The position numbers and the translations under genes are program-made. From positions 15,531 through 79,530 of the forward strand of contig CAZXIX010000008.1 of NCBI GenBank assembly GCA_964640855.1: a stretch of DNA of 64,000 bases, written 5' to 3'. Positions 53,348 through 62,161 of this stretch are shown here, piece by piece. Positions within the stretch are counted from its first letter, which is position 1; every line of letters begins with the position of its first letter. Under the pieces are notes generated by a model. That model did not search any database, was not told the DNA's origin, and was given only the letters and a program-made list of their open reading frames with translations. Origin of the DNA: JAJDFU01 sp964640855. Its GTDB lineage: Bacteria > Bacteroidota > Bacteroidia > Chitinophagales > Saprospiraceae.

Positions 53348-54169
53348 ATGACTCAAGACTGGGCATCCGTTCTCCAACATACCATACCCATCGTTCAAGA
53401 GGCAGGGGCTTACATCCTGTCTGAATGGGGCAAGGTGACGCAAGATCACATCCAGGGTAAATCCGACAATAGCCTCGTAAGCTATGTTGATCGAAACACC
53501 GAGATGCTGCTGGTTGAAAAACTGTCTGCCCTGCTCCGGGAATCTACTTTTCTGACCGAAGAAGGGACGATCGAAAACCAGGATTCCCCCTTGCAGTGGA
53601 TCATTGACCCGCTCGACGGAACGACCAATTTTCTTTATGGCATACCCCACTTTGTAGTCAGCGTGGGGCTGCAAGCAGAAGGCGACCTGAAAGTAGGGGT
53701 TATTTTCGATCCGGTGCGGAATGAAACCTTTTCGGCCTATCGAGGTGGCGGCGCCCGCCTGAACGATGAGATCATCCGGGTAAGTCGGACCACCCATTTG
53801 AAAGATGCGCTTTTGTCGGCCGGTTTGCCCTGCTCGGGCTATGAAGATATGGGCTCTTTCCTGCGCATCCAAGCGTATTTCATGCGCCATACCCAGGGGC
53901 TTCGGCGACTGGGCGCAGCGGCACTCGACATGGCCCATTTGGCCTGCGGAAGATTCGACGGCTTTTTTGAATACTGTATTCACCCCTGGGACATGGCCGC
54001 CGGCATCCTGCTCATCGAGGAGGCCGGAGGTCGGGTAGGCGATTTTCAAGGCAAGTCCGACTGCCTTTACAGCGAAGAAGTACTCGCCGCTACCCCTGCC
54101 CTGTTCCCTCAGCTGGAGAAGGCCATACAGGAAGAGCTGCAGGCATCCGGGCGTTTGTCGGGGAAATGA
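53348..54169 (+). CDS. Inositol monophosphatase family protein
   Basis: A 273-residue Li+-sensitive-type phosphatase (SuhB/IMPase fold). The metal site is complete: Glu in LTEEGTI, IDPLDGTTNFLYG, and HPWDMAAGILLIEEAGG. It may hydrolyse inositol phosphate or act as a nucleotide 3'-phosphatase. It starts 14 bases after hpt and is surely co-transcribed. Confidence 0.93.
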   Translation: MTQDWASVLQHTIPIVQEAGAYILSEWGKVTQDHIQGKSDNSLVSYVDRNTEMLLVEKLSALLRESTFLTEEGTIENQDSPLQWIIDPLDGTTNFLYGIPHFVVSVGLQAEGDLKVGVIFDPVRNETFSAYRGGGARLNDEIIRVSRTTHLKDALLSAGLPCSGYEDMGSFLRIQAYFMRHTQGLRRLGAAALDMAHLACGRFDGFFEYCIHPWDMAAGILLIEEAGGRVGDFQGKSDCLYSEEVLAATPALFPQLEKAIQEELQASGRLSGK

Positions 54170-54236
54170 TCCGATTCATCGAAAGGGATTAGGCAGGTCT
54201 TTCAGCTTGTATAGTTTTATAGATCATCTGCTGTCT

Positions 54237-55466
54237 ATGAAGTCCATCGAAAATGTAAGCGTCGCCATCGATTCGGTACGAGCCAACTGGCTGCGAGCCG
54301 TTCTGACCCTATTGATCATCTCATTCGGGATCATGGCACTTGTGGGCATCCTGACGGCCATTGACACGGCAATCTATTCTTTGAACAGCAATCTGTCTTC
54401 GTTGGGAGCCAACTCCTTTTCCATTGAACCGATCCGGCAATCCCGGCGTGAAGGGGCTGTCCGAAAAACCGGCGAACCCATCAGTTTTCGCCAGGCGATG
54501 GACTTTAAGGACCGATTTGATTTTCCTGCCAGCACCTCGGTTTCTCTGTGGTGTACCAACACGGCAACCATCAAATATGCGGGCGAAAAAACGAATCCCA
54601 ATTTCCTCGTTTTCGGAGTCAGTGAGAACTACCTGCAGGCCAAGGGCTTTAACCTCGCTGCGGGCCGTAATTTTACGGAAAGGGAATCCCTGCAGGGAGG
54701 GAACATCGCGATCATCGGGCACGATGCCGTAGAGGACCTATTCAACGGGGATCCACAAAAAGCCATTGGAAAATACATCAACGCCGGTTTCGCCAAATTG
54801 CGGGTGGTTGGCGCCATGGAATCGAAGGGAGCCAGCATGCAGCAAAGTGAAGACCGGAGGGTCCTTATCCCCCTGCTCACGGGAAAAAGATATTTCGGAA
54901 CGGCTCAGACGAGTTACGACGTTCTGGTAGCCATCGAAGACCCCACGCGCATCGAGGAAGGCATTTCCGAAGCGACGGGTCTGTTCCGGATCATTCGACA
55001 GCTGAAAGCCGGTGAGGAAAACGATTTCGAGATCGAGAAAAGCGACGGCCTGATCGATGTCATCCGAGAAAATACCGTCAGCCTGCGCTTTGCGGCGGTC
55101 ATGATCGGGCTGATCACCCTGGTAGGGGCGGCTATCGGATTGATGAACATCATGCTGGTGTCCGTCACGGAGCGAACCCGCGAGATCGGTGTCCGAAAAG
55201 CCCTGGGAGCCACCCAACAAGACATCCGTCGGCAGTTTCTGACCGAGGCCGTCGTCATTTGCCAGATCGGCGGGTTATTCGGCATTTTGCTGGGGGTCAT
55301 GGTCGGTAATATTGTCACCTGGCTGCTGGGCGGCGACTTCCTTTTTCCCTGGAATTGGATTCTGCTCTCCATCGTTTTCACCAGCCTGGTCGGACTGGTC
55401 TCCGGCTTGTATCCGGCGATCAAAGCTGCCCGACTGGACCCCATCGAATCTCTGCGCTACGAATAG
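54237..55466 (+). CDS. ABC transporter permease (MacB/FtsX type)
   Basis: A 409-residue permease with an N-terminal helix (VLTLLIISFGIMALVGILTA), a large extracytoplasmic MacB-like domain (about residues 50-270) and three C-terminal helices. The conserved FtsX signature REIGVRKALGATQQDI and the final LDPIESLRYE are present. The ATPase that should drive it is not next to it. The ATG at 54237 (MKSIENVSVA) is preferred to a TTG ten codons upstream. The substrate is unknown. Confidence 0.9.
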   Translation: MKSIENVSVAIDSVRANWLRAVLTLLIISFGIMALVGILTAIDTAIYSLNSNLSSLGANSFSIEPIRQSRREGAVRKTGEPISFRQAMDFKDRFDFPASTSVSLWCTNTATIKYAGEKTNPNFLVFGVSENYLQAKGFNLAAGRNFTERESLQGGNIAIIGHDAVEDLFNGDPQKAIGKYINAGFAKLRVVGAMESKGASMQQSEDRRVLIPLLTGKRYFGTAQTSYDVLVAIEDPTRIEEGISEATGLFRIIRQLKAGEENDFEIEKSDGLIDVIRENTVSLRFAAVMIGLITLVGAAIGLMNIMLVSVTERTREIGVRKALGATQQDIRRQFLTEAVVICQIGGLFGILLGVMVGNIVTWLLGGDFLFPWNWILLSIVFTSLVGLVSGLYPAIKAARLDPIESLRYE

Positions 55467-55520
55467 CGGTCGAATCAACGCTTTCCCCAAAGGCAAACCC
55501 TATTTTAGCCCCGCTGAATT

Positions 55521-57174
55521 ATGAAGCGGGAATTCCTAACCAATCTGATCTTTCTCGTCGGCATCAACCTGCTGGTGAAACCGGTCTATCTCTTCGGGAT
55601 CGAAAGAGGGGTCCAAAATACCCTGGCGCCCGGCGAGTACGGGCTCTGGTTTGCCTTTTTCAATTTCACCTACCTCTTCCAGATCATAAACGACTTCGGC
55701 CTCCGGGTTTTCACCAACCGCCAGGTGGCTCAGAACAGACACATGGTGAGCCTATATATGCCCAATCTGATGGTGCTCAAATTGGCGCTTGCCCTTATCT
55801 ATCTTTTAACCGTAGGGATATTTGCCTGGCTACTGGGCTATGGTTCGGGACTCTTCCCGCTCCTGGGAGTAGTGGCGCTGAACCAGATCCTGGTCTCTTT
55901 GTCCATGTACCTGCGGGCCAATATCGCCGGATTGGGGTTTTATCGCTTCGACAGTCTTCTTTCTGCCGCGGATAAGCTACTCATGATCCTTCTTCTGGGG
56001 GCTTTTATCTGGGGCCCCTCCCATCTCCGCCAACAGTTTACCCTATGGCACTTTGTATGGGCCCAAACCCTCTCCTGGTTGTCGGTGGTGCTCATGGCGT
56101 TTGGCTTCCTGCTGTGGAAAACCGGTCCGCTGCGCTTCTACTGGAGGTGGAAACGAATACGCATGCTGATGCTTCGAAGCGCCCCCTTTGCCCTGGCCAT
56201 CTTTCTGATGACGATCTACACCCGGGTGGATGGGGTCATGGTGGAAAGATTGCTTCCGGATGGACGTATTCAGGCTGATATCTACGCCTCTGCCTACAGG
56301 CTCCTCGACGCTTCGAACAACCTGGGTTATTTGTTTGCCGCTTTACTGCTCCCCATGTTCGCAAGTCTTCTGAAAGCGGGACAACCTGTGGCGCCGCTGG
56401 TTAGCTTCAGCATACGCCTGCTCTGGTCGGCCATCTTCCCACTGGTCGCTGCCTGCATCGCCTACAACCGGGTGGTTCGCGGAGCAGGGCATCGAGGCCG
56501 GAGCCGTGGCACGGGTGGTGTTCGGCCCCGGCGGGTAGCGGGAGGTCGGCGCCCCCAGGCCCTCCTGCGCCCACCCATGAATCCTCTCCGCCGCCCGCCG
56601 CTTCAACCCCCTGCCAGCCAGCGCTCGGCGGCCCGCCACCTCAACCCCCTGCCAGCCNNNNNNNNNNGAAATCATGGAAACGCTCTCCCTCAGCGGTGGT
56701 CCCTACTCCGGAAAAGTGCTGGCCGTATTGATGGTCACCCTGATCGCTACCAGCGGAAACTACGTTTACAGCACCTTGTTGTCTGCCCGGGGGCAAATGG
56801 GCCCCCTCAACCGGATCTTTGCCGGTACTGTACTGGCCAATGTTTTGCTCAATCTCTTACTCATACCCCTCTACCAGGCACTGGGAGCGGCTATGGCAAC
56901 CTGCCTGACCCAGATGGTTTCCTTTTTCCTGCAACTCAGAATTTCGATTGGCATCGGGGGCCTGAAAAGCGACCCGCGGCTGGTCATGCGGCTGGCCCTT
57001 CTGGCTTTGCTCAGCACCATATCCGGCTGGGGCTGGGCTACACTCTGGCCAGGGGCCTGGTATTGGGGATTCCTCGGAAGCTTTGCCTCCGGCGTACTGA
57101 TTGCCTTTGCCCTGCAACTGATCGACCTGAACTCCTTCAGCCAGCTGGTTCGCCAAAAACTGGAAGGCTCCTGA
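55521..57174 (+). CDS. Wzx-like oligosaccharide flippase, split by inserted sequence and an assembly gap
   Basis: A polytopic MATE/MOP-superfamily flippase. The first part (55521 to 56471) reads through many membrane helices to ...FPLVAACIAYNR. The second part (56668-57174) resumes as EIMETLSLSGGPYSGKVLAV and ends ...LVRQKLEGS. Between them lie 186 bases of very GC-rich sequence and ten Ns. Removing exactly that block restores one open frame of 486 residues, the normal length for this family, so the organism's gene is probably intact. Confidence 0.85.
56472..56657. other. Foreign-looking GC-rich block inside the flippase gene
   Basis: The 186 bases are far richer in G and C than the flanks and break the flippase frame exactly after the AYNR codons. 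A 26-base unit occurs twice with two mismatches and a period of 38 (56594-56619, 56632-56657). Its own plus-strand frame reads WFAEQGIEAGAVARVVFGPG then stop, like the end of a protein from a high-GC organism. It is probably a chimeric contig end. Confidence 0.75.
56658..56667. other. Assembly gap (10 N) inside the flippase gene
   Basis: A run of ten Ns at the right end of the GC-rich block. It probably marks a scaffold join of unknown length. Confidence 0.97.
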
Positions 57175-57207
57175 TCGCTGGAATATCTTATTCCCTGGAG
57201 AAGCGAG

Positions 57208-57215
57208 TATATTTG
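57208..57215 (+). promoter_or_regulatory. Bacteroidota -7 box for the secreted protein gene
   Basis: TATATTTG matches TAnnTTTG, 26 bases before the ATG at 57242. Confidence 0.5.
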
Positions 57216-57241
57216 ACCTCCATCATGTTATAATCAATACG

Positions 57242-58015
57242 ATGAAAAACCTGACCCTCTGGTTGGCAGTCTTTGTAAGCCTTCCCCTGTCCGCCCAAAA
57301 CATAATTGACTACCCAACGGCATCCCTTGTGCTCCAGTTGCCGCAGGGCAGCGGGGAAAACGGTACGGCTGTAGCTTACAATCCGGAAAAAAAGATCTAC
57401 TACACCGTTTTTGCGGGCAACCCGGAATTTCCTATCCACAGCTTCAGCGAAGATGGCACGCTGTTGGATGAGAGCCGCATTGGAAACGACATCCGAGGGC
57501 TTTGGTGGAACCCGAAGAGCGAAACTCTGGAGGGAAACGGCTATGGCGATCTGGGCTGGGTACAAATTGGTCTGGATGAAAACGGATTACCCGGCTTGGG
57601 CAACCAAACCCTCGTGGAAGGCCCGGTGCAACCTCTGGAGCAGGCGGTCGGAGCTTTCGACACCCGGGGAAAAGAGGTGCTGTTTCTCCAGGAGAAAGCT
57701 CGGGTAAGAGGCTATCGTTTGAAGGACGGGAAACCTACCAACACGGATATCACCTTGCAGCTTCCCCAGGAAACTAACCGCTACAATAAAACGACCCTGA
57801 TCTACACCGGCAAAAAAAACAGGGAGCTGGGTATACTGGACTTAGACCTGGAGTTGGTTTACCTGTTCAGGCTAAAGGACGGCCTACTCAGCGAGACGAT
57901 CACCCTGCCCAGAGGGTCGGTAAAGGATGAACAGTTCAACTTCTCCTTCGCCAATGACCACGTTTTCCTTTTCGACCCGGAAGAACGCTGCTGGACGGGC
58001 TACAGGATATTCTGA
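57242..58015 (+). CDS. Secreted protein of unknown function
   Basis: A 257-residue protein with a signal peptide (MKNLTLWLAVFVSLPLSAQ). The rest is beta-rich, with repeats like GTAVAYNPEKKIYYTVFAGN and EGNGYGDLGWVQIGLDENG, suggesting a small beta-propeller. It has its own promoter box and sits between the flippase and the Wzz-like gene, but its role in that locus is not evident. Confidence 0.75.
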   Translation: MKNLTLWLAVFVSLPLSAQNIIDYPTASLVLQLPQGSGENGTAVAYNPEKKIYYTVFAGNPEFPIHSFSEDGTLLDESRIGNDIRGLWWNPKSETLEGNGYGDLGWVQIGLDENGLPGLGNQTLVEGPVQPLEQAVGAFDTRGKEVLFLQEKARVRGYRLKDGKPTNTDITLQLPQETNRYNKTTLIYTGKKNRELGILDLDLELVYLFRLKDGLLSETITLPRGSVKDEQFNFSFANDHVFLFDPEERCWTGYRIF

Positions 58016-58091
58016 CCAGGTGCCCTTGCCAGAGCGTGCCATGTGCCGATGGCAGACCAGACCGGCTGAAAGCGGATAAGGTCTATTTTTC

Positions 58092-58099
58092 TACATTTG
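58092..58099 (+). promoter_or_regulatory. Bacteroidota -7 box for the Wzz-like gene
   Basis: TACATTTG matches TAnnTTTG, 16 bases before the ATG at 58116. Confidence 0.45.
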
Positions 58100-58115
58100 C
58101 CGAGAACTTTCTCAA

Positions 58116-59219
58116 ATGGAGCAGAAATCGAACCTCTTGGATGTCTTTCAAACCCTGATGCAATGGCGAACCCCGGTTCTGTGGGTCTGCGTTCTCACAG
58201 GTATTGGAAGTGTAATCATCACCTTGTTGCTTCCCAACTATTACAAAGCAACCACCGTATTTCTGGCTTCCAGCCCGGATCAGGCCAAGCCCGAAGTGAT
58301 TTTCGGCCTGAGTAATACCACCGCCAAATACTATGGAAATGCCGATGATATCGACCGCATTCTGACCTTGGGAGAATCCAAAGAGTTGATCGACTTTTTG
58401 GCGGACTCTTTCCATTTGTACGAACACTATGAAATCGACAAAGAGTCGCCCCGGGCCCGATACACGCTGGAAAAGAAACTGGGCAAATACATGGAATTGG
58501 TCAAGACCAATCGGGATGCCATTGAGCTATCCTTTGAGGACAAGGATCGGGAATTCGCAAGCCGCGTAGCCAATGCGGCACGCGACAAGATCGATCGTTT
58601 GTCTCAAAAACTGGTCAAAGAAACCCAGAGCAAATCCATTTCCACGCTGGACAACAACCTGATCCGGAAAAGGGAGATTCTTGCCCAGTTGGCCGACAGC
58701 CTGCAGGCGATCCGCAAGATGTTCGGCATTTTCAATATTGAGGCTCAAACGGAGGCCCTCTCCCAACAACTGGCAACAGCGGACGCTCAGCTGGTCCGAG
58801 GGCAAGCCCGGCTTCAATCGCTCTCCGGGAAGCAAGGCATCCCCCAAGACACCATTACCTACCTCCAGGCCGAGATCTCGGGCCGGGAAGCTGAAGTGGC
58901 CAAACTGACTCAGCGGATGGAAAGGCTGAACGAAGGCCTGGGTATTACCCAGCAGCTTGAGGTCCAATACACGGATGCGACCAACACCATGACCAGCGAT
59001 CAGGAACGGTTGAAACGCTGGAGAGCCGCTTATGAAAGTTCGGTTTCCGGTATCATACTCATACAGGAAGCCCGTCCGCCGGTATTCAAGTCCCGACCGC
59101 GAAGGTCGGTACTCGTGCTCGCTTCCGTCGCCATCGCTTTTTTCTTTTCGCTGCTGGGCGTTCTGGTGATCGATTTCTACCGGAATGTAGATTGGAATAC
59201 GCTCTTGAATGCCCGCTAA
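58116..59219 (+). CDS. Wzz-like chain-length determinant protein
   Basis: A 367-residue inner-membrane protein with one helix at each end (VLWVCVLTGIGSVIITLLL near residue 20-40; SVLVLASVAIAFFFSLLGVL near 330-350) and a long periplasmic helical region, about residues 150-290, of coiled-coil character. It has the PxxP-like PPVFKSRPRR before the second helix, as in Wzz proteins. No tyrosine-kinase domain is attached. It overlaps the Wzy-like gene by 11 bases, so the length regulator and polymerase are made together. Confidence 0.87.
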   Translation: MEQKSNLLDVFQTLMQWRTPVLWVCVLTGIGSVIITLLLPNYYKATTVFLASSPDQAKPEVIFGLSNTTAKYYGNADDIDRILTLGESKELIDFLADSFHLYEHYEIDKESPRARYTLEKKLGKYMELVKTNRDAIELSFEDKDREFASRVANAARDKIDRLSQKLVKETQSKSISTLDNNLIRKREILAQLADSLQAIRKMFGIFNIEAQTEALSQQLATADAQLVRGQARLQSLSGKQGIPQDTITYLQAEISGREAEVAKLTQRMERLNEGLGITQQLEVQYTDATNTMTSDQERLKRWRAAYESSVSGIILIQEARPPVFKSRPRRSVLVLASVAIAFFFSLLGVLVIDFYRNVDWNTLLNAR

Positions 59220-60726
59220 GATCACGTCACTGAATTTTCTGAGCGCCCGCCAACGCTTGTTCGGGTTTTTCAGCTTCCTCCTGGTCGGCAGCATTCTGCT
59301 GAGTCTGGGAACAAGTAACTGGTATTTTCTCCTGACACCTGCCTTTTTCCTGCTGGTTCTGACCAGCCTGGTGGATTTCAAGGCGATCCTTTTGCTTTTG
59401 TATGCCTGTGTCCCCCTAAGCACCCTGATCTATCTGCCCGGGGGGCTCAGTACAGATCTGCCTACCGAACCGCTTATGGTAGGACTGATGTTCGTAGCGA
59501 TCCTGTATGGCTTGCGCAATTCCGGAAATTGGGAGCGAAGCTTCCTCTTCCATCCGATCACAGCACTTTTTTTTCTGCACTGGCTCTGGATCGGAATTTC
59601 AGGATGGACGGGCACCACCCCGGTCATTTCTCTGAAATTCTGGCTGGCTAAAACCTGGTACTTGGTCGCTTTTTACCTCCTGACGGGCTGGGTGCTTACC
59701 CAGGAAAGAGACCAAAAACGCTGGTTCTGGTTGCTCCTGCTGACCCTTTCCATTACAGTCGTATATGTACAAATTGGACATGCCGGTTTTGGCTTCTCTT
59801 TTTCCTCCATTAAAAAAGTGCTGGACCCTTTCTATGCCAATCACGTTATCTATGCTTCTGTGCTGGCCGTTTTTTTTCCCTTTCTGTGGTATATGCGCCT
59901 GGAGTATCGAAAGAAGCCCCTCTGGAATGCCTTTTTCTGGGTAGTGATCCTTCTTTTCCTTGTAGCCATTTACCTCTCCTATACCCGGGCGGCCTACGTA
60001 TCCCTTTTGGTCTGCATAGCCGTTTATCTATTCATCCGACTGCGGATGATCGCCTGGGGCTTTGTGGCTGCACTGCTGATCGGGCTTTTCTTTTTTCTGC
60101 GTTTGGCCGAGGACAACGCCTACCTGGAATTGGCTCCCAACTACGAGACCACGATCTCTCACGATGAATTCGGAGACCTCCTGCAGGCCACCTATGAGTT
60201 GGAGGACATTTCCACGATGGAGCGGCTGTATCGATGGATGGCCGGATTCCAAATGATCGGTGCGCGCCCCCTGATTGGCTTTGGTCCGGGTTCCTTTTAC
60301 GAGCGTTACAAGCCCTTTACCATCAGCAGTTTTCAAACCTATGTCAGCGACAATCCCGAACGTTCGGGAATTCACTCTTACTACCTGATGACCTTTGTAG
60401 AGCAAGGGATCATCGGATTTCTGCTGTTCCTGGCCATCCAGCTGATCCTGCTGCTGTATGGCCAGAAGCTCTATCACCGTTCATCCGGCTGGGACAAACG
60501 GTTGGTCCTCATGGTCACCCTCAGCCTGGCTGCCATCATGACCTTGCAATTGATCAATGATCTTTTGGAAACGGATAAGGTCGGATCCTTCTATTTTTTT
60601 TGCGCCGCCATGCTGGTGGGAATCGACTTGAGACAAAAGCGGGGTTTGGCGGATCAGCAATCCGGGGATGGAAAAAACTCAGGCAAGTTTCAATCCGGCG
60701 AAGATGAAGAACAGGCCGGCCAATAG
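59209..60726 (+). CDS. O-antigen ligase / Wzy-like polymerase family protein
   Basis: A 505-residue polytopic membrane protein with about a dozen hydrophobic segments. The characteristic large periplasmic loop contains MIGARPLIGFGPGSFYERYK followed by HSYYLMTFVEQGIIGFLLFL, a pattern of the Wzy_C / WaaL superfamily. It either polymerises surface glycan or ligates it to a lipid carrier. The last 48 bases overlap the convergent crcB gene. Confidence 0.9.
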   Translation: MPAKITSLNFLSARQRLFGFFSFLLVGSILLSLGTSNWYFLLTPAFFLLVLTSLVDFKAILLLLYACVPLSTLIYLPGGLSTDLPTEPLMVGLMFVAILYGLRNSGNWERSFLFHPITALFFLHWLWIGISGWTGTTPVISLKFWLAKTWYLVAFYLLTGWVLTQERDQKRWFWLLLLTLSITVVYVQIGHAGFGFSFSSIKKVLDPFYANHVIYASVLAVFFPFLWYMRLEYRKKPLWNAFFWVVILLFLVAIYLSYTRAAYVSLLVCIAVYLFIRLRMIAWGFVAALLIGLFFFLRLAEDNAYLELAPNYETTISHDEFGDLLQATYELEDISTMERLYRWMAGFQMIGARPLIGFGPGSFYERYKPFTISSFQTYVSDNPERSGIHSYYLMTFVEQGIIGFLLFLAIQLILLLYGQKLYHRSSGWDKRLVLMVTLSLAAIMTLQLINDLLETDKVGSFYFFCAAMLVGIDLRQKRGLADQQSGDGKNSGKFQSGEDEEQAGQ

Positions 60727-61035
60727 ACTGGCCGCAACATAGCCAAAGGCATATCCGAGCTGACCTTCCTCCAGCAGGAAGAAAAATTCGCTGGAAAAGG
60801 TGGAGAAGGTGCTGAATCCTCCGCAAAATCCGGTAAAAAGGAACACCCGGTTCAAATCGGACATCGGATTTTTGAGGTGCCAACCCAGCAACCAGCCCAA
60901 AAGGAGGCAACTCAGCAGGTTGGCCACGAAGGTGGCGGCGGGAAAATACCCCTCCCCTGTCCGAAACAGATATCCGATGCCGTATCGGCACACACTGCCC
61001 AATCCTCCGCCCAGAAAAACCATCAAGAACAACAT
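60679..61035 (-). CDS. crcB: Fluoride exporter CrcB/Fluc
   Basis: A 118-residue four-helix channel that exports fluoride. Conserved motifs are GGGLGSVCRYGIGYLF, FVANLLSCLLLGWLLGWH and GFCGGFSTFSTFSSE, the last being the pore signature. The ATG at 61035 gives standard length. Only one copy is present, so the dimer should be homomeric. No fluoride riboswitch motif is seen upstream. It overlaps the 3' end of the Wzy-like gene. Confidence 0.94.
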   Translation of the reverse strand: MLFLMVFLGGGLGSVCRYGIGYLFRTGEGYFPAATFVANLLSCLLLGWLLGWHLKNPMSDLNRVFLFTGFCGGFSTFSTFSSEFFFLLEEGQLGYAFGYVAASLLAGLFFIFAGLKLA

Positions 61036-61198
61036 ACGCGATCTGTTTGAGGCCTCAAAATAATCCATTCCCGGGAAGTTGAGAACCCGTTTACCTCTTT
61101 GAAGCGACAAGCCCCCTGGATACGGGCACCTGCCTCGATTCTACCCGGCATGACTTCACTGAATTCCGGAACGGTTCTACGCAATTCTCATTCTTTTT

Positions 61199-61206
61199 TA
61201 ACTTTG
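61199..61206 (+). promoter_or_regulatory. Bacteroidota -7 box for uppS
   Basis: TAACTTTG matches TAnnTTTG, 83 bases before the chosen ATG. It overlaps the GTG of a longer frame (61206) and so excludes that start. Confidence 0.45.
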
Positions 61207-61289
61207 TGCCGCTTTTCTTAAGGACTCGCGGTCACAACAAGCTCCATTCAGGGTGTGGAAGGGAAGTGAAACGGATTGATGAAAGATTA

Positions 61290-62030
61290 ATGGATAACAA
61301 ACTGCAACTGATTCCTGACAAAGTTCCCCGTCATGTAGCGATTATCATGGACGGTAACGGCCGTTGGGCAAAGACCCAGGGCAAGCCCCGGGTTTTTGGG
61401 CATCGGCAGGGTGTCAAATCGGTTCGGGAAATCACCAAGGCTGCGGTCCGACTCGGTTTGGAATACCTGACGCTTTACGCTTTTTCTACTGAAAACTGGA
61501 ATCGACCCAAATTCGAGGTGGACGCCCTGATGAGGCTATTGGTTTCTTCGATGAACAAAGAGATCAAACTCCTGCATGAGAACGAAGTTCGTCTGGAGGC
61601 CGTAGGTGAGCTGTCATTGCTACCGAAGCCAACTTACAAAGCCTTAATGGAAGGAATCAGAAGCACCGCTCATTACAACAACCTAACTATGGTGTTGGCC
61701 CTGAGTTACAGCAGTCGCTGGGAGATCACCGAAGCAGCCAAAAAACTGGCTCAAAAAGTCAAGGACGGGGAACTGGATCCCGAAGCCATTGACTCGGATC
61801 TCTTCCAGCAACATATGGCGACGGCCGCCTATCCGGACCCGGAGTTGTTGATCCGAACCAGCGGAGAGACCCGATTGAGCAACTTCTTACTCTGGCAGGC
61901 GGCCTATGCCGAACTGTATTTCACTTCGGTCCCCTGGCCGGCCTTCACCGGAGCCCACTTTGAGCAGGCGATCATAGATTATCAACATCGAGAACGACGG
62001 TTCGGTATGACCAGTGAACAAATTGTCTGA
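61290..62030 (+). CDS. uppS: Undecaprenyl diphosphate synthase
   Basis: A 246-residue cis-prenyltransferase that makes undecaprenyl diphosphate, the lipid carrier for cell-wall and surface glycans. The catalytic Asp is in HVAIIMDGNGRWAK; LTLYAFSTENWNRP and the final RTSGETRLSNFLLWQAAY are conserved. The ATG at 61290 (MDNKLQLIPDKVP) is chosen over a longer GTG-started frame. It precedes bamA as in many Bacteroidota. Confidence 0.97.
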   Translation: MDNKLQLIPDKVPRHVAIIMDGNGRWAKTQGKPRVFGHRQGVKSVREITKAAVRLGLEYLTLYAFSTENWNRPKFEVDALMRLLVSSMNKEIKLLHENEVRLEAVGELSLLPKPTYKALMEGIRSTAHYNNLTMVLALSYSSRWEITEAAKKLAQKVKDGELDPEAIDSDLFQQHMATAAYPDPELLIRTSGETRLSNFLLWQAAYAELYFTSVPWPAFTGAHFEQAIIDYQHRERRFGMTSEQIV

Positions 62031-62086
62031 TCAGGCAATACAACCGAATGGTCTTCGCCCTGCTCTTTTCCTAGGCGCCGGAACCC

Positions 62087-62094
62087 TAATTTTG
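62087..62094 (+). promoter_or_regulatory. Bacteroidota -7 box upstream of bamA
   Basis: TAATTTTG matches TAnnTTTG, 67 bases before the bamA ATG, which suggests an internal promoter between uppS and bamA. Confidence 0.35.
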
Positions 62095-62161
62095 ATCGCC
62101 CTTTTCCGCATGAAACGATTCCATGCAAACAAAACAAAAACCACCTGAGGTAATCGGAGGC

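Noticed and set aside
61036..61198. Possible fluoride riboswitch upstream of crcB
   Set aside because: The conserved GGCGATGG-type core is not present on the strand that leads into crcB.
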